NCBI RefSeq assembly: GCF_003602095.1
Contig: NZ_RAHH01000030.1
Location: 1 to 61,140, forward strand
DNA length: 61,140 bases
DNA from: Rahnella woolbedingensis
Lineage (GTDB): Bacteria; Pseudomonadota; Gammaproteobacteria; Enterobacterales; Enterobacteriaceae
Direction: 5' to 3'
In this document: positions 16,525 through 26,623 of the stretch, in pieces
Numbering within the stretch: the stretch's first letter is position 1
Layout of the letters: each line of letters opens with the position of its first letter
Position numbers and translations under genes: made by a program
The notes under the pieces: model-generated
Databases searched by the model: none
Told to the model about the DNA's origin: nothing
What the model saw: the letters and a program-made list of their open reading frames with translations, nothing else

Positions 16525-17623
16525 TCATAACCCGGCTTTCAAACTTGCCTCAATGAATTTATCCAGGTCGCCATCCAGTACGGCCTGCGTATTTCGCGTT
16601 TCGACGCCCGTGCGTAAATCTTTGATTCGGGAATCATCCAGCACGTAAGAACGAATCTGGCTGCCCCAGCCGATGTCAGACTTGTTGTCTTCCAGCTGCT
16701 GTTTGTCCGCATTTTTCTTTTGCATCTCATACTCATAAAGCTTCGCACGCATCTGCTTCATGGCCTGATCTTTGTTTTTATGCTGGGAGCGGTCGTTCTG
16801 ACACTGAGTCACAATGTTGGTCGGAAGGTGGGTAATACGTACCGCAGATTCCGTTTTGTTGACGTGCTGACCACCCGCACCGGACGCGCGGTATACGTCG
16901 ATACGCAGGTCGGCAGGGTTAATTTCGATTTCGATATCGTCATCCACTTCCGGATACACAAACGCGGAACTGAAAGACGTGTGGCGACGGCCACCGGAGT
17001 CGAACGGGCTCTTACGCACCAGACGATGAACGCCGGTTTCAGTACGCAGCCAGCCGAACGCATAATCGCCGATGATCTTAATAGTCGCAGACTTAAGCCC
17101 GGCAACATCACCGTCAGATTCTTCGATAACTTCTGTTTTGAAACCCTTGGCTTCTGCCCAGCGCAAATACATACGCAGTAGCATGCTCGCCCAGTCCTGC
17201 GCTTCCGTACCACCGGAACCCGCCTGGATATCAAGGTAGCAGCTCGCGCTGTCGTATTCGCCGGAGAACATGCGACGAAATTCCAGCTGTTCCAGCTTAG
17301 CGGTCAGGGCATCAAGTTCGGCAACCGTTTCATTGAAGGTGTCTTCATCGTCAGCTTCAACAGCCAGCTCCAGCAGGCCGGTCACATCTTCCGCGCCCTG
17401 CAACAACTCATCGATGGTTTCAACGATAGCTTCCAGCGAGGAACGTTCTTTGCCCAGCGCCTGTGCGCGTTCTGGCTCGTTCCACACGTCCGGCTGTTCC
17501 AGCTCGGCGTTTACTTCTTCGAGGCGTTCTTTCTTGGCATCATAGTCAAAGATACCCCCGAAGAACGACTGTCCGCTCGGACAGGTCCTGAATGCGGTTT
17601 TTAACCGGATTAATTTCAAACAT
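16525..17623 (-). CDS. prfB: Peptide chain release factor 2, expressed through a programmed +1 frameshift
   Basis: RF2 recognises UAA and UGA and releases the finished peptide with its GGQ motif ([13 protein letters not shown]); the SPF tripeptide (RKSPFDSGG) reads the stop codon. Translation starts at the ATG at 17623 ([12 protein letters not shown]), runs 25 codons to an in-frame UGA at 17548-17546 and then shifts +1 at CTT-TGA-C into the main frame ([12 protein letters not shown]). A GGGGGT Shine-Dalgarno-like stimulator precedes the slip codon. This is the conserved autoregulatory frameshift: low RF2 favours shifting. The complete protein is about 365 residues. A caller ignoring the shift would give a wrong upstream extension. 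Confidence 0.97.
17546..17562 (-). promoter_or_regulatory. prfB +1 frameshift site
   Basis: Read leftwards the site is CGGGGGTATCTTTGAC: an internal Shine-Dalgarno-like stretch 3 nt before the slippery CUU, then UGA followed by C, a weak termination context. It matches the E. coli prfB site in all key features. Confidence 0.95.
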
Positions 17624-17753
17624 GATTTTTCGCGTCTTACGTTAGATTCGGAGTTGGCCCAATGCCATTCGAACCGCCAATTCTAACGGAATTAGCGGTG
17701 TTTTTATAGCAAGGAGCCGTTTTTTTGCAGGGTTTATTCAGCGTGAAAAGCGC

Positions 17754-19487
17754 TTATTTCGGCCACAAATGTTCGATAATCAGCTGAACACTGCGATTTC
17801 CCCGAAATTCATTGATATCCAGCCGGTACGCCAGCTGCACTTCGCGGATGCTGCTGTCCGGCCAGAACGTTGGGTCGATGTTAAATGCGATACCGTCGAG
17901 CAACGGACCGCCGCCGACGGGTTCTATCATCAGCTTCAGATGACGCTCTTTGAGCAGCTTCTGTTGCAGGATACGGAAGGTGCCATCAAAGGTCGGTTCC
18001 GGAAACGCCTGTCCCCACGGGCCGCCGTCACGCAGCATTTCAGCCGTATCGATGGTCAGCTCATGGGCGGAGAGCTCGCCATCCGACCAGACCACGCCTT
18101 CCAGATGAGAAGGATCCAGCCATTCACCCACCAGTCCGGCAAACTTGTCGCGAAATTCGTCGAACTTGCTTTCTTCCAGCGACAAACCTGCCGCCATCGC
18201 GTGTCCGCCAAATTTCATCATCAGACCCGGGTTAAGCGTATCCAGGCGTTCCAGCGCATCGCGCATATGCAAACCGGCAATCGAACGGCCGGAGCCTTTC
18301 AGAATACCAGCGCCCGCGGGAGCAAACGCAATCACCGGCCGGTTAAAGCGTTCTTTCAGACGTGATGCCAGAATACCGACCACGCCCTGATGCCATTCCG
18401 GATGGTACATCGCCAGCCCGAACGGCAGCGCGTCAGTGCTGCGCTCGAGTTTGTCGCACAGCGCCAGCGCTTCAACCTGCATGCCCTGCTCTATCTCGCG
18501 GCGGGTCTGGTTCAGCGCATCCAGATCACTGGCCAGCGCACGCGCCTGACCGATATCTTCACTCAGTAACAGCGCCACGCCGACCGACATATCATCAAGA
18601 CGACCGGCGGCATTGAGCCGTGGCCCGAGCGCAAAACCTAAATCACTGGCGCACAATGTGCGGGCTTCGCGCCCCGCCACTTCGAGCAGCGCGCGGATCC
18701 CCGCCCGGCATTTTCCGGCACGGATACGATTCAGCCCCTGATACACCATGATGCGGTTGTTAGCATCGAGCGGCACGACGTCCGCCACCGTGCCCAGCGC
18801 GACCAGATCCAGATGTTCCGCCAGATTAGGAATGGCCAGACCGTTTTGCTCAAACCAGCCGCTGTCACGTAATGCACTGCGCAGCGCCAGCATCAGATAA
18901 AATGCCACGCCGACACCTGCCAGCGATTTGGACGGGAACTCGCAGCCGACCAGATTCGGGTTAATAATCGCTTCGGCATCCGGCAATGTTTCGCCCGGTA
19001 AATGGTGGTCAGTGACCAGCACCTGAATGCCCTTTTCGTGGGCCAGTGTCACCCCGGCGTGAGAAGAAATACCGTTGTCGACGGTCAGGATCAGCTCCGC
19101 ACCGCGCGATGCGGCCTGTTCCACCACTTCCGGGCTGAGGCCGTAGCCGTCTTCAAAACGGTTCGGCACCAGATAATCCAGATTCCCGCAGCCCATACTG
19201 CGCAGCGAGAGCAAGGTGAGCGCGGTGCTGGTTGCACCATCGGCATCAAAATCGCCCACGATAATAATACGCAGACGTTCAGCCAGCGCTTTTTGCAACA
19301 GCGCGACTGCGGTATCAATGCCGTCAAGTTGCTGATAAGGCAGCATTCCGCGCACGCTGCGCTCAAGCTCCTGGCTCTCCTTCACCCCACGGGCGAGATA
19401 CAAACGGCGCAACAGCGGAGAAAGATCGGCGGGAAGATCCACGCCCGTTGCCGCCTCACGGCGGCGAAGTTGAGTCTGCAAGGTCAC
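17754..19487 (-). CDS. recJ: Single-strand-specific 5'-3' exonuclease RecJ
   Basis: RecJ degrades single-stranded DNA 5' to 3' in RecF-pathway recombination, mismatch repair and base-excision repair. The 577-residue product has DHH-family motifs: GDFDADGATS near 77-86, TVDNGISS, VTDHHLPGE and the DHHA1-domain GSGRSI, followed by the C-terminal OB-like domain. Length equals E. coli RecJ. The start is a GTG at 19487, 6 bp after the dsbC stop, which fits translational coupling in the xerD-dsbC-recJ order shared with E. coli. Confidence 0.98.
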   Translation of the reverse strand: MTLQTQLRRREAATGVDLPADLSPLLRRLYLARGVKESQELERSVRGMLPYQQLDGIDTAVALLQKALAERLRIIIVGDFDADGATSTALTLLSLRSMGCGNLDYLVPNRFEDGYGLSPEVVEQAASRGAELILTVDNGISSHAGVTLAHEKGIQVLVTDHHLPGETLPDAEAIINPNLVGCEFPSKSLAGVGVAFYLMLALRSALRDSGWFEQNGLAIPNLAEHLDLVALGTVADVVPLDANNRIMVYQGLNRIRAGKCRAGIRALLEVAGREARTLCASDLGFALGPRLNAAGRLDDMSVGVALLLSEDIGQARALASDLDALNQTRREIEQGMQVEALALCDKLERSTDALPFGLAMYHPEWHQGVVGILASRLKERFNRPVIAFAPAGAGILKGSGRSIAGLHMRDALERLDTLNPGLMMKFGGHAMAAGLSLEESKFDEFRDKFAGLVGEWLDPSHLEGVVWSDGELSAHELTIDTAEMLRDGGPWGQAFPEPTFDGTFRILQQKLLKERHLKLMIEPVGGGPLLDGIAFNIDPTFWPDSSIREVQLAYRLDINEFRGNRSVQLIIEHLWPK

Positions 19488-19493
19488 GAAAAA

Positions 19494-20210
19494 TCAACCA
19501 CCCGTTTTATGTGAAGGATCCCGCTGATCGAGCATCGCGGCCATTTCTTTTGGCGGCTGATAACCCGGGATCAAAGTCCCGTCTTCCAGCACCACAGCCG
19601 GAGTACCGGTAACGCCAAACTGAACGCCCAGTTCAAAGTGTTTGGCAATGCTGGTGGCACAGGTGGCCGGTGTAATTGCATCGCCACGCATCGCCGCATC
19701 AAAATTGGTTTTACGGTTGCCGGTACACCAGATTGACTGCATATCTTTCTCGGTCTGGGAATTCAGCCCCTGACGCGGGAATGCCAGATAACGCACCGTG
19801 ATACCCAGATCGTTATAGTCCTGCATCTGCTGGTGCAGTTTGTGGCAATAGCCGCAGGTGATGTCGGTGAACACCGTAATCACATGCTTTTCGTTTTTGG
19901 CTTTGTAGATAATCATTTCGTTTTGCAGCGCATCGAGCTTTTTCACCAGCGCTTTATTGGTCACGTTGACCGGGTTGGTACCGCTGACGTCATACATCGG
20001 CCCCTGCAAAACATGCTTGCCATCTTCGGTGATGTAAATCGTACCGCTGTCGGTGGAAACGGCGCTCAGCCCGTTCACCGGCGTAGACTGTACCTCGGCA
20101 TTGCTCATACCCAGTTTGCCCAGCGTGGCCTTGATTGCTGCATCATCAGCATGGACCGCACAACTCATACACGCGGTCAGGAATGTCAGCAGCAGTAAAC
20201 CTTTTTTCAT
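19494..20210 (-). CDS. dsbC: Periplasmic disulfide isomerase DsbC
   Basis: DsbC rearranges wrong disulfides in the periplasm and is kept reduced by DsbD. The 238-residue precursor has a Lys-rich signal peptide (MKKGLLLLTFLTACMSC, cleavage near AVHA) and an N-terminal dimerisation domain. A thioredoxin domain follows with active site C119-G-Y-C122 and the cis-Pro loop GVTGTPAVV. A second ATG one codon earlier (20213) is equally near the AAAGGA site. The gene lies 25 bp past xerD and 6 bp before recJ on the same strand. Confidence 0.97.
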   Translation of the reverse strand: MKKGLLLLTFLTACMSCAVHADDAAIKATLGKLGMSNAEVQSTPVNGLSAVSTDSGTIYITEDGKHVLQGPMYDVSGTNPVNVTNKALVKKLDALQNEMIIYKAKNEKHVITVFTDITCGYCHKLHQQMQDYNDLGITVRYLAFPRQGLNSQTEKDMQSIWCTGNRKTNFDAAMRGDAITPATCATSIAKHFELGVQFGVTGTPAVVLEDGTLIPGYQPPKEMAAMLDQRDPSHKTGG

Positions 20211-20235
20211 CATGTCGTCCTTTCTCTCCGGCCTG

Positions 20236-21195
20236 TTACGCACGGGGATGATGTTGTTGATGTAGCTGTTTGAGTCGTTCTGTCGCTACATGGGTATAAA
20301 TTTGAGTGGTTGATAAGTCACTGTGACCTAACAACATTTGCACCACGCGCAGATCCGCACCGTGGTTCAGTAAGTGGGTGGCGAAAGCGTGGCGCAGAAC
20401 GTGAGGTGACAACCGTTCCGCATCAATGCCCGCAAGGATCGCATAGTGTTTGATACGATGCCAGAATGTCTGGCGCGTCATTTGCTGCGCGCGATTGCTT
20501 GGGAAGACGATATCCAGCGACTGACCGTTCAGCAGCCACGGCCTGCCGTGCTCAAAATAATTCTCAATCCAGTACACCGCTTCTTCGCCCATCGGCACCA
20601 GACGTTCTTTGTTCCCTTTACCGATAACGCGCACCACGCCCTGTCGCAGACTCAGGTCACTGAGCGTCAGCCCGACCAGCTCGGAAACACGCAAACCGGT
20701 GGCATACAGCAGTTCCAGCATCGCTTTATCGCGCAGTTCCAGGGGAACATCCACGCTTGGTGAAGCCAGCAGCGCATCAACCTGTGCTTCACTGAGATCT
20801 TTCGGCAATCGCTGCGGTAATTTTGGCGAAGACAGTAATGCTGTCGGATCATCCTGCCGCACAGATTCGCGGTTCATATACTGGAACAGACGGCGCATCG
20901 CACTGAGCAGACGCGCTGAACTGGTGGCTTTATATCCGCCCTCAATCCGCTCGGAGAGGAAAGATTGTAAATCCTCCGCGCTGACATGCAGTAAATCAGT
21001 CTTATTGTGATGCAGCCAGCCCAGCAGCGTTTTGAGATCCTGCCGGTAGGATGAGAGCGTATTTTCAGCGAGATTTCGCTCAATCCACAGCATATCCAGA
21101 AACTGCTCTGTCAGGCTCTGGTCGGCCTCATTTACTGCCTGCTGAGCCTGCTCAGTGGTAACGTCCTGAGTGTTCACATTATCTTGTTTTGGCAT
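20236..21195 (-). CDS. xerD: Tyrosine recombinase XerD
   Basis: XerD with XerC resolves chromosome dimers at dif under FtsK control. The 319-residue product is near identical to E. coli XerD (298 residues), with catalytic Arg in [37 protein letters not shown] (nucleophile Tyr) and the conserved C-terminus [13 protein letters not shown] chose the ATG at 21195 (MPKQDNVNT), preceded by AGGAG; a frame open to 21246 would add 17 residues without support. The N-terminus is about 20 residues longer than in E. coli, with a polar Gln/Glu-rich extension. It is divergent from fldB. Confidence 0.97.
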   Translation of the reverse strand: MPKQDNVNTQDVTTEQAQQAVNEADQSLTEQFLDMLWIERNLAENTLSSYRQDLKTLLGWLHHNKTDLLHVSAEDLQSFLSERIEGGYKATSSARLLSAMRRLFQYMNRESVRQDDPTALLSSPKLPQRLPKDLSEAQVDALLASPSVDVPLELRDKAMLELLYATGLRVSELVGLTLSDLSLRQGVVRVIGKGNKERLVPMGEEAVYWIENYFEHGRPWLLNGQSLDIVFPSNRAQQMTRQTFWHRIKHYAILAGIDAERLSPHVLRHAFATHLLNHGADLRVVQMLLGHSDLSTTQIYTHVATERLKQLHQQHHPRA

Positions 21196-21305
21196 CCCGA
21201 CTCCTGTTTCCTGAGCACATACTGCGCCAGCCATTATGCCTTTCATGCATCCAAATCTGCTACACTGCCTGCCATTCGTATTCTTATGACGTTATGGCAA
21301 CAAGC

Positions 21306-21824
21306 ATGAAAATTGGACTTTTCTACGGTTCCAGCACCTGTTACACCGAAATGGCTGCGGAAAAAATTCGCGACATTCTGGGCGAAGAACTGGTTGATTT
21401 GCACAACATCAAAGATGTTGATCCTGATGTGATGGAAGACTACAGCATCCTGATCCTCGGCATCCCGACATGGGATTTCGGTGAAATTCAGGAAGACTGG
21501 GAAGCCGTCTGGAATCAACTTCCTACGCTTAAATTACGCGGCAAAATTGTTGCCATGTACGGTATGGGCGACCAGCTCGGCTACGGCGAATGGTTCCTCG
21601 ACGCGCTCGGAATGCTTTACCATCAGCTGGTGCCGCTGGGTGTTCGCTTTGTCGGTTTCTGGCCGACGGAAGGCTTTGAATTTACCAGCCCGAAACCGCT
21701 GAGCGCCGATGGTAAACATTTCGTCGGGCTGGCACTCGACGATGTGAATCAGTTTGATCTCACCGAAGAACGCCTGCAACAGTGGTGTGAGCAAATCCTG
21801 CTGGAAATGGACGCCTTGCTGTAA
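21306..21824 (+). CDS. fldB: Flavodoxin 2
   Basis: FldB is a small FMN-binding electron carrier for reductive enzymes and stress responses. The 172-residue product shows the FMN phosphate loop [12 protein letters not shown], the [12 protein letters not shown] isoalloxazine loop and the [15 protein letters not shown] segment, matching E. coli FldB (173 residues). The start is uncertain: ATG at 21306 (MKIGLFYG) matches E. coli best, while ATG at 21294 would add MATS; neither has a strong ribosome site. It is divergent from xerD, as in E. coli. Confidence 0.95.
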   Translation: MKIGLFYGSSTCYTEMAAEKIRDILGEELVDLHNIKDVDPDVMEDYSILILGIPTWDFGEIQEDWEAVWNQLPTLKLRGKIVAMYGMGDQLGYGEWFLDALGMLYHQLVPLGVRFVGFWPTEGFEFTSPKPLSADGKHFVGLALDDVNQFDLTEERLQQWCEQILLEMDALL

Positions 21825-21858
21825 CACGTTGCTATCCGCAAACGGTAATACGCAAACT

Positions 21859-22311
21859 TCAGCCCGGTTCTGCCGGGCTTCGCGGATGACTGTTCAGCAG
21901 TATCTGGCGCAAATGCCGCCATTCTTCCTGACTCATGCTGTCCGAGGCCAGCCACAAACGCTGCCTCCTGCTGCGCATTGCCTGTGCCAGACCGCCTTTG
22001 AGCTTCTCGCGACGCAGTGAAAGCAACGCGCCGTGGCTTATCAACCACACCGGTTGTTTAATATGCCATTCATGACCGCGCCATAAAAGACGGTAATCAT
22101 TCGTCAGAACAATTTCGCCGGTACGTGCCGTGATACGACGCTGACTGCGGATGCATTCAAACAGCACCAACAACAGCAGCGTCATCCAGACAGGCCAGTA
22201 ACCCGCAGGCCAGGGCGCCAGCAAAATCAGCAGCATCACCGTACCGTAACATCCCAGTGAGAAAAGCTGACTGCGCCAGGACACCCTCAGATCACATCGC
22301 CACAGGGCCAC
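21859..22311 (-). CDS. cptA: CptA/YgfX inner-membrane protein
   Basis: The 150-residue product corresponds to E. coli YgfX/CptA (135 residues), a two-helix inner-membrane protein encoded with SdhE and described as a toxin-like or membrane partner of it. Two hydrophobic segments lie at about 17-32 and 37-52, followed by a cytosolic domain with [18 protein letters not shown]. The start is a GTG at 22311, inside the end of sdhE (20-bp overlap), as in E. coli. About 15 extra residues, including a basic RREKLKGG stretch, account for its greater length. Confidence 0.9.
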   Translation of the reverse strand: MALWRCDLRVSWRSQLFSLGCYGTVMLLILLAPWPAGYWPVWMTLLLLVLFECIRSQRRITARTGEIVLTNDYRLLWRGHEWHIKQPVWLISHGALLSLRREKLKGGLAQAMRSRRQRLWLASDSMSQEEWRHLRQILLNSHPRSPAEPG

Positions 22312-22576
22312 GGGCTTTGTTTCGCGTCTGGATAAGCGCGACCATGCGTTGCAATTCGGTATCGTTCGGCTCGCCGTGATTCATCAGCCAGTTAAACAGA
22401 TCAGGGTCGTCGCAGGTCAGCAGGCGGACAAACACCTCTTTATCGGCTTCGCTCAGCGAATCATACTCATGTTCGAAAAACGGCATGATTGAAATATCCA
22501 GCTCGCGCATACCACGGCGGCAGGCCCAGTGAACTCGGGAACGGTTATTAATATCCAGTTGATTTTTGCTTTCCAT
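22292..22576 (-). CDS. sdhE: FAD assembly factor SdhE
   Basis: SdhE promotes covalent flavinylation of SdhA and FrdA. The 94-residue product contains the diagnostic [21 protein letters not shown] with the RGxxE motif. The tail [26 protein letters not shown] matches E. coli SdhE (88 residues). The first six residues (MESKNQ) extend the E. coli start; a Met just before LDINN is absent, so this start stands. It overlaps cptA and is divergent from ygfZ, which is also linked to iron-sulfur and flavin metabolism. Confidence 0.96.
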   Translation of the reverse strand: MESKNQLDINNRSRVHWACRRGMRELDISIMPFFEHEYDSLSEADKEVFVRLLTCDDPDLFNWLMNHGEPNDTELQRMVALIQTRNKARGPVAM

Positions 22577-22836
22577 AACAAGGCTCTTTGTTGAGATACA
22601 GAACGTGAGTTTCTTTATGTCTGCGATGATTCTAACAGCGGCGCGTCATGCAACGTAACTTTTCAGTGCCCTGTTTTGTCAATCTACGTGATGTACCGTA
22701 AAACCTGCTGTAAACATGTCGGGTGTTTTACATTCTCTGGAAGGCATCCCGTAAAAGGCACCAATAACTGTTTTCAAAGCGGGTGGGCTCTTTTACCATG
22801 AGGCATCAGTCACATTTCATTGACCGGGATTAGAAA

Positions 22837-23829
22837 ATGGCTAACGAATTTCCCTTTCCACCGCAAAAACCTTCAGCGTCCTCTCATCTGCCGCTGACAC
22901 TGATCTCTCTGGAAGACTGGGCGCTGGTCACCATGACCGGCGCTGACACCATGAAGTACCTGCAAGGTCAGGTCACTGTAGATGTTGATGCGCTGGCCGC
23001 CGACAGCCACGTTCTTTGCGCGCATTGTGACGCGAAAGGAAAAATGTGGAGCAACCTTCGTCTGTTCAAACGCGGAGATGGCATGGCGTTTATTGAGCGT
23101 CGCAATTTGCGCGACACTCAGTTAACCGAAATGAAGAAATATGCGGTGTTCTCCAAAGTGACGTTCACGGCGGACGACGACGTCGTGTTGCTCGGTGTGG
23201 CAGGTTTCCAGGCCAGTGCCGCGCTGACAGGTCTCTTTTCGACACTACCAACGGCAGAGCAGCAAGTGGTGCAACAGGATGAAACCACCCTGCTGCATTT
23301 CTCTCTGCCGGCAGAACGTTATCTGATTGTGACCAGCCCGGAAAAAGCCCGTCAGGTGGTCGAAGAATTAGGTGAGCAGGCGCAGCGCAATGACAGCCAG
23401 CAATGGCTGGCCCTGGATATCGAAGCCGGTTTCCCGGTGATCGATACGCCTAACGCCGTGCAGTTTATTCCGCAGGCGACCAACATTCAGGCGCTCGACG
23501 GCATCAGCTTTACCAAGGGTTGTTATGCCGGTCAGGAAATGGTCGCACGCGCAAAATACCGTGGTGCCAATAAACGCGCGCTTTACTGGTTGTCCGGCAA
23601 GGCGAGCAAAGTGCCGGCTCCGGCAGACGACCTTGAATTGCAACTCGGGGAAAACTGGCGTCGCACCGGTACCGTTCTGTCTGCCGTTCAGCTCAACGAC
23701 GGCACGGTTTGGGTTCAGGCCGTGCTGAATAACGATCTGGATGCCGACGCGAATCTGCGTGTGCGTGAAGACGCCACCAGCCAGCTGAGCATTCAGCCGT
23801 TGCCGTATTCGCTGGAAGAAACGAAGTAA
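22837..23829 (+). CDS. ygfZ: Folate-binding protein YgfZ
   Basis: YgfZ is a tetrahydrofolate-binding protein of the GcvT-like fold needed for full activity of certain iron-sulfur enzymes, including MiaB. The 330-residue product has the family signature [17 protein letters not shown] with its conserved Cys, and a GcvT-type N-terminus ([22 protein letters not shown]). It starts at an ATG preceded by GGGATTAG. A divergent 260-bp gap separates it from sdhE, the same arrangement as in E. coli. Confidence 0.97.
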   Translation: MANEFPFPPQKPSASSHLPLTLISLEDWALVTMTGADTMKYLQGQVTVDVDALAADSHVLCAHCDAKGKMWSNLRLFKRGDGMAFIERRNLRDTQLTEMKKYAVFSKVTFTADDDVVLLGVAGFQASAALTGLFSTLPTAEQQVVQQDETTLLHFSLPAERYLIVTSPEKARQVVEELGEQAQRNDSQQWLALDIEAGFPVIDTPNAVQFIPQATNIQALDGISFTKGCYAGQEMVARAKYRGANKRALYWLSGKASKVPAPADDLELQLGENWRRTGTVLSAVQLNDGTVWVQAVLNNDLDADANLRVREDATSQLSIQPLPYSLEETK

Positions 23830-23896
23830 CATTGCGCATATTGCCGCCTTCTTGCCCTTTTTAATAGGCAGGACAGAGGCAGGCGGCAATATGAAT

Positions 23897-24427
23897 TCAG
23901 TCGTGATGGTGTTTGCCTTTGGCATTGAGCAAATCGACATAAGCCTGATCGACCAGTTCCTGCCGCTCGATACCTAGCTTTTCCAGTAAATCCTCAGCAA
24001 TCGCAATGCCGTATTCCGGCGTTTCGCCCTCGTCCAGCACCACTTCAAACTCGAGATAATCTCCCAGATGTTTTACCCGATCGAGATGCAAACGGGTCTG
24101 TCCGGTCATGAATAACGTCCGCTGCTTGATGACACGACCTGCAGCGCCATAAGCGAGCGTCAGCGTTTCACGCAGGCTGTCCGGATCATGGGTTTCTGTC
24201 AGCTGGTAGAAGCTGGTTTTCGGGCCTGCCTGATCCGGACGCTGATAGAAAATCAGTTCACCGTGAACGGGCGAAAAAGTGCGTAATTTCAGCCGTCCGT
24301 GCGGACAGATAAAAAAGGTATCATCCTGATCAATGATGTCCGGCAATCCGTCAGCAAGCAGCGCCAGCTTTTCATACATCGCTGAAAAATCATCAATCCT
24401 GGCTTTAATTTCAATGTTTCTGGCCAT
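23897..24427 (-). CDS. CYTH-domain protein (class IV adenylate cyclase/CyaB type)
   Basis: The 176-residue product is a single CYTH domain with the N-terminal NIEIKAR strand, basic residues lining the tunnel (RLKLRTF, RPDQAGPKTS, RVIKQRTLF, RLHLDRV) and acidic LEFEVVLDEGE. CYTH proteins bind triphosphorylated substrates and metal; relatives include class IV adenylate cyclase and thiamine triphosphatase. MARNIEIKAR resembles the CyaB group, but the substrate cannot be read from sequence. The C-terminal KGKHHHD could be metal-binding or incidental. It is transcribed alone, convergent with ygfZ. Confidence 0.85.
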   Translation of the reverse strand: MARNIEIKARIDDFSAMYEKLALLADGLPDIIDQDDTFFICPHGRLKLRTFSPVHGELIFYQRPDQAGPKTSFYQLTETHDPDSLRETLTLAYGAAGRVIKQRTLFMTGQTRLHLDRVKHLGDYLEFEVVLDEGETPEYGIAIAEDLLEKLGIERQELVDQAYVDLLNAKGKHHHD

Positions 24428-24628
24428 CCGTCACTCCTTTAAGGGCTCACGCTTTTTTATCTGATTTAATCAATATCCCATGACCTTACAATGACATTCT
24501 GCGAAGCGGGCGCAAATTCTTTGTCACTCCTTCACGTATTTCCTGTCATTAGCAGATAAACTCCCCGCATCGGGTGTTGCATGCACCTTTCACATCACGC
24601 CAGAAAAGGCCGGAGGCCAGAGTCCAGA

Positions 24629-25069
24629 ATGATATGGATTATGCTTGCTGCAATTGTTGTGGTTTTTATTGTGGGTTATTGGTTTATGACGGCAGACACC
24701 CGCAAAGCGAACGCGTCTCTCGCCAGTCTGTTGAAAATTAAGCCGGTTTATATTGATTCAATGCTGCTGGAAATGGGCAAACGACAGAGCCAGATGTTTA
24801 TCCGCTCCATAAGCGGTGGCTACGCTGAAGAGATCCGCAAAGCAGCCTACGTAGTGTTTATTTATCAGACATTTATTAAAGATGCTTCAGATGAGAACAT
24901 CGTCCGCTGGCGTAACATTCTGGTGCGCGCCCATCTGCCGCCGCAGCTGAGCAGCGAACACGCCGAACTGGCGCTGTTTTATTTCGCGGAACTGGATATC
25001 GAACCTTTTGAACTGGCGCAATTTCGCCGCGACTACAATCAGACTTATAACCAGATCCATCTGGTTTAA
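24629..25069 (+). CDS. DUF1198 membrane-anchored protein (YicN-like)
   Basis: The 146-residue product starts MIWIMLAAIVVVFIVGYWFMT, one N-terminal membrane helix, followed by a helical cytosolic domain (EIRKAAYVVFIYQTFIKDASDENIVRWRNIL). This resembles E. coli YicN and the DUF1198 family, whose function is unknown. I start at 24629 because this gives the family N-terminus; an in-frame ATG at 24581 would add 16 basic residues ahead of the helix. A bidirectional-looking terminator follows at 25088. Confidence 0.8.
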   Translation: MIWIMLAAIVVVFIVGYWFMTADTRKANASLASLLKIKPVYIDSMLLEMGKRQSQMFIRSISGGYAEEIRKAAYVVFIYQTFIKDASDENIVRWRNILVRAHLPPQLSSEHAELALFYFAELDIEPFELAQFRRDYNQTYNQIHLV

Positions 25070-25087
25070 CGTTCCGCTTCGCATCAG

Positions 25088-25113
25088 AAATGGCCCTTAT
25101 CCGGGCCATTTTC
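25088..25113 (+). terminator. Terminator after the DUF1198 gene
   Basis: AAATGGCCC (25088-25096) pairs with GGGCCATTT (25103-25111), followed by TTCG. The T-run is short. Confidence 0.7.
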
Positions 25114-25195
25114 GTTTCTGCTTCATTGAAAAAGCAATCTCAGTCAGGACAGTCCCTCGCACGGCAGGTAAAGTACAGGCCATGAAGGAGAGGAA

Positions 25196-26083
25196 ATGAA
25201 TCACGACAAAGCCCGGCTTTATCAGCGACGTTTTCTGCAGGTATTTGCCTATATAGAACAGCATCTGGACAGCCCGATAACCGTGGAACAACTCAGTGAA
25301 GTTGCCTGTTTCTCCAGGTTTCACTTTCACCGGCAGTTCGGTCAGTTCTGCGGGGTCAGCGTTAGCCGTTACATCACTTTGATGCGCCTGAAACGCGCCT
25401 CGTTCCGGCTGGTACAAAACCCATTGGAAAAAGTAATTGGTATTGCGCTGGATGCCGGATTTGAAAATCCTGAGTCGTTTTCCCGTGCCTTCAAAAACAC
25501 TTTTGGTCTGAGCCCCAGTGAGTTTCGCAAAAATCCTGTCTGGGTCGACTGGCATGTGCATTTTCAATTTCCCGGCAGGGAAAATCAGCAGAGGCTGGTA
25601 AATATGGAAGTCAAAATCATTGAAGTGGAACCGATGCGGGTCGCAGTGCTGGAACATCTCGGTGATCCGATGCGGGTAAACAATACGGTCGCAACGTTTA
25701 TCGAATGGCGTAAAGCCTCCGGGCTTTCGGATTACACACAACGCGGCACTTACGGCATTCCGTATAACGATCCGCTGGTCACGCCGGGCGAGGAATTTCG
25801 TTTCGATGTTTGTGGCGAATTAGACCCGCAGGCCAATGGCAACGTGCCCGAAAACCCACAGGGAGTGATCGCCAAAACACTGCCGGGCGGGCGTTGCGCG
25901 GTGGTTCGTCATGTCGGAGCGTATGACCGGATAAGCGACAGTGTCTATTATCTTTACCGTGAATGGCTGCCACAAAGCGAAGAGGAATTACGGGATTTTC
26001 CGGTTTATTTCCGCTATCTGCATCTTGATCAGGAATTACCGGAACATGAACAGAAAACCGATATTTTGTTGCCGCTGAAATGA
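25196..26083 (+). CDS. AraC-family regulator with GyrI-like effector domain
   Basis: The 295-residue product has an N-terminal AraC double helix-turn-helix at about 10-115 (ITVEQLSEVACFSRFHFHRQFGQFCG and the FENPESFSRAFKNTFGLSPSEFRK signature). A C-terminal GyrI-like (SOUL/Rob-type) domain follows from about 140 (VEPMRVAVLEHLGDP), ending at the stop. This is the Rob/SbmC-linked arrangement, where the second domain can bind small hydrophobic or cationic ligands. Start ATG has AGGAAATG context, with GGAG at 25187. It is monocistronic; target genes are not evident, though the neighbouring MFS exporter is a possible one. Confidence 0.9.
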   Translation: MNHDKARLYQRRFLQVFAYIEQHLDSPITVEQLSEVACFSRFHFHRQFGQFCGVSVSRYITLMRLKRASFRLVQNPLEKVIGIALDAGFENPESFSRAFKNTFGLSPSEFRKNPVWVDWHVHFQFPGRENQQRLVNMEVKIIEVEPMRVAVLEHLGDPMRVNNTVATFIEWRKASGLSDYTQRGTYGIPYNDPLVTPGEEFRFDVCGELDPQANGNVPENPQGVIAKTLPGGRCAVVRHVGAYDRISDSVYYLYREWLPQSEEELRDFPVYFRYLHLDQELPEHEQKTDILLPLK

Positions 26084-26161
26084 AGCCGCTGAAATAAAAT
26101 ATAAATGTGAGGTAACAGCGCTGGTGAAATCAGCGCTGTCTGTTCCTGTTCCGTTGCCGGA

Positions 26162-26497
26162 TTATCTGAACACATTATCCAGATAGCTCGCGAGAATCTG
26201 ACGTGAACTGAAACCGTGGCAAATTCCATAATAGGTTTCGTTGTCGCTGGAAACATCCAGCGGGAAATTCTTGTACGCATCACTGCTGCGAAAAGATGCC
26301 GTCGGTTCGGCAAATTGTTCACTGCGCTCTTTCAGCGCCGGGTGTATTACCAGGGCAGTCCGGCCAAACCGCGCTTCCCGGTTTACATACACATAATGCT
26401 CGCCACGGCGATAACCGTAAGCTTTATCAACAACAAAATCGCGTTCGAACCCTGATGTTTCTAAAACGCGTGCCACTTCATCTGGCCGTAAATACAT
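26162..26497 (-). CDS. DUF2002-family protein
   Basis: The 111-residue product begins [22 protein letters not shown] and contains [28 protein letters not shown] and a C-terminal [19 protein letters not shown] recognise this as the small cytosolic family annotated DUF2002; its function is unknown. GAGGAG lies 6 nt before the ATG at 26497, which I prefer over the ATG at 26524. It stands alone between a convergent AraC-type gene and an MFS gene. Confidence 0.75.
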   Translation of the reverse strand: MYLRPDEVARVLETSGFERDFVVDKAYGYRRGEHYVYVNREARFGRTALVIHPALKERSEQFAEPTASFRSSDAYKNFPLDVSSDNETYYGICHGFSSRQILASYLDNVFR

Positions 26498-26623
26498 GGT
26501 TGCTCCTCGCTTCTTTAACCGCAAGGCGACCTTACCGCAATAACTCTGCCAGACAATGCGTTTATCCTAAACTTTAGCGTATTTAGGATTTATCTAAACG
26601 CATCATCCTCACAATTAAAAAGG

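Noticed and set aside
17754..18365. Open frames opposite recJ and similar antisense frames opposite nrdE, nrdF and proV
   Set aside because: They arise from GC-rich codon use of the sense genes and show no domain or start signal.
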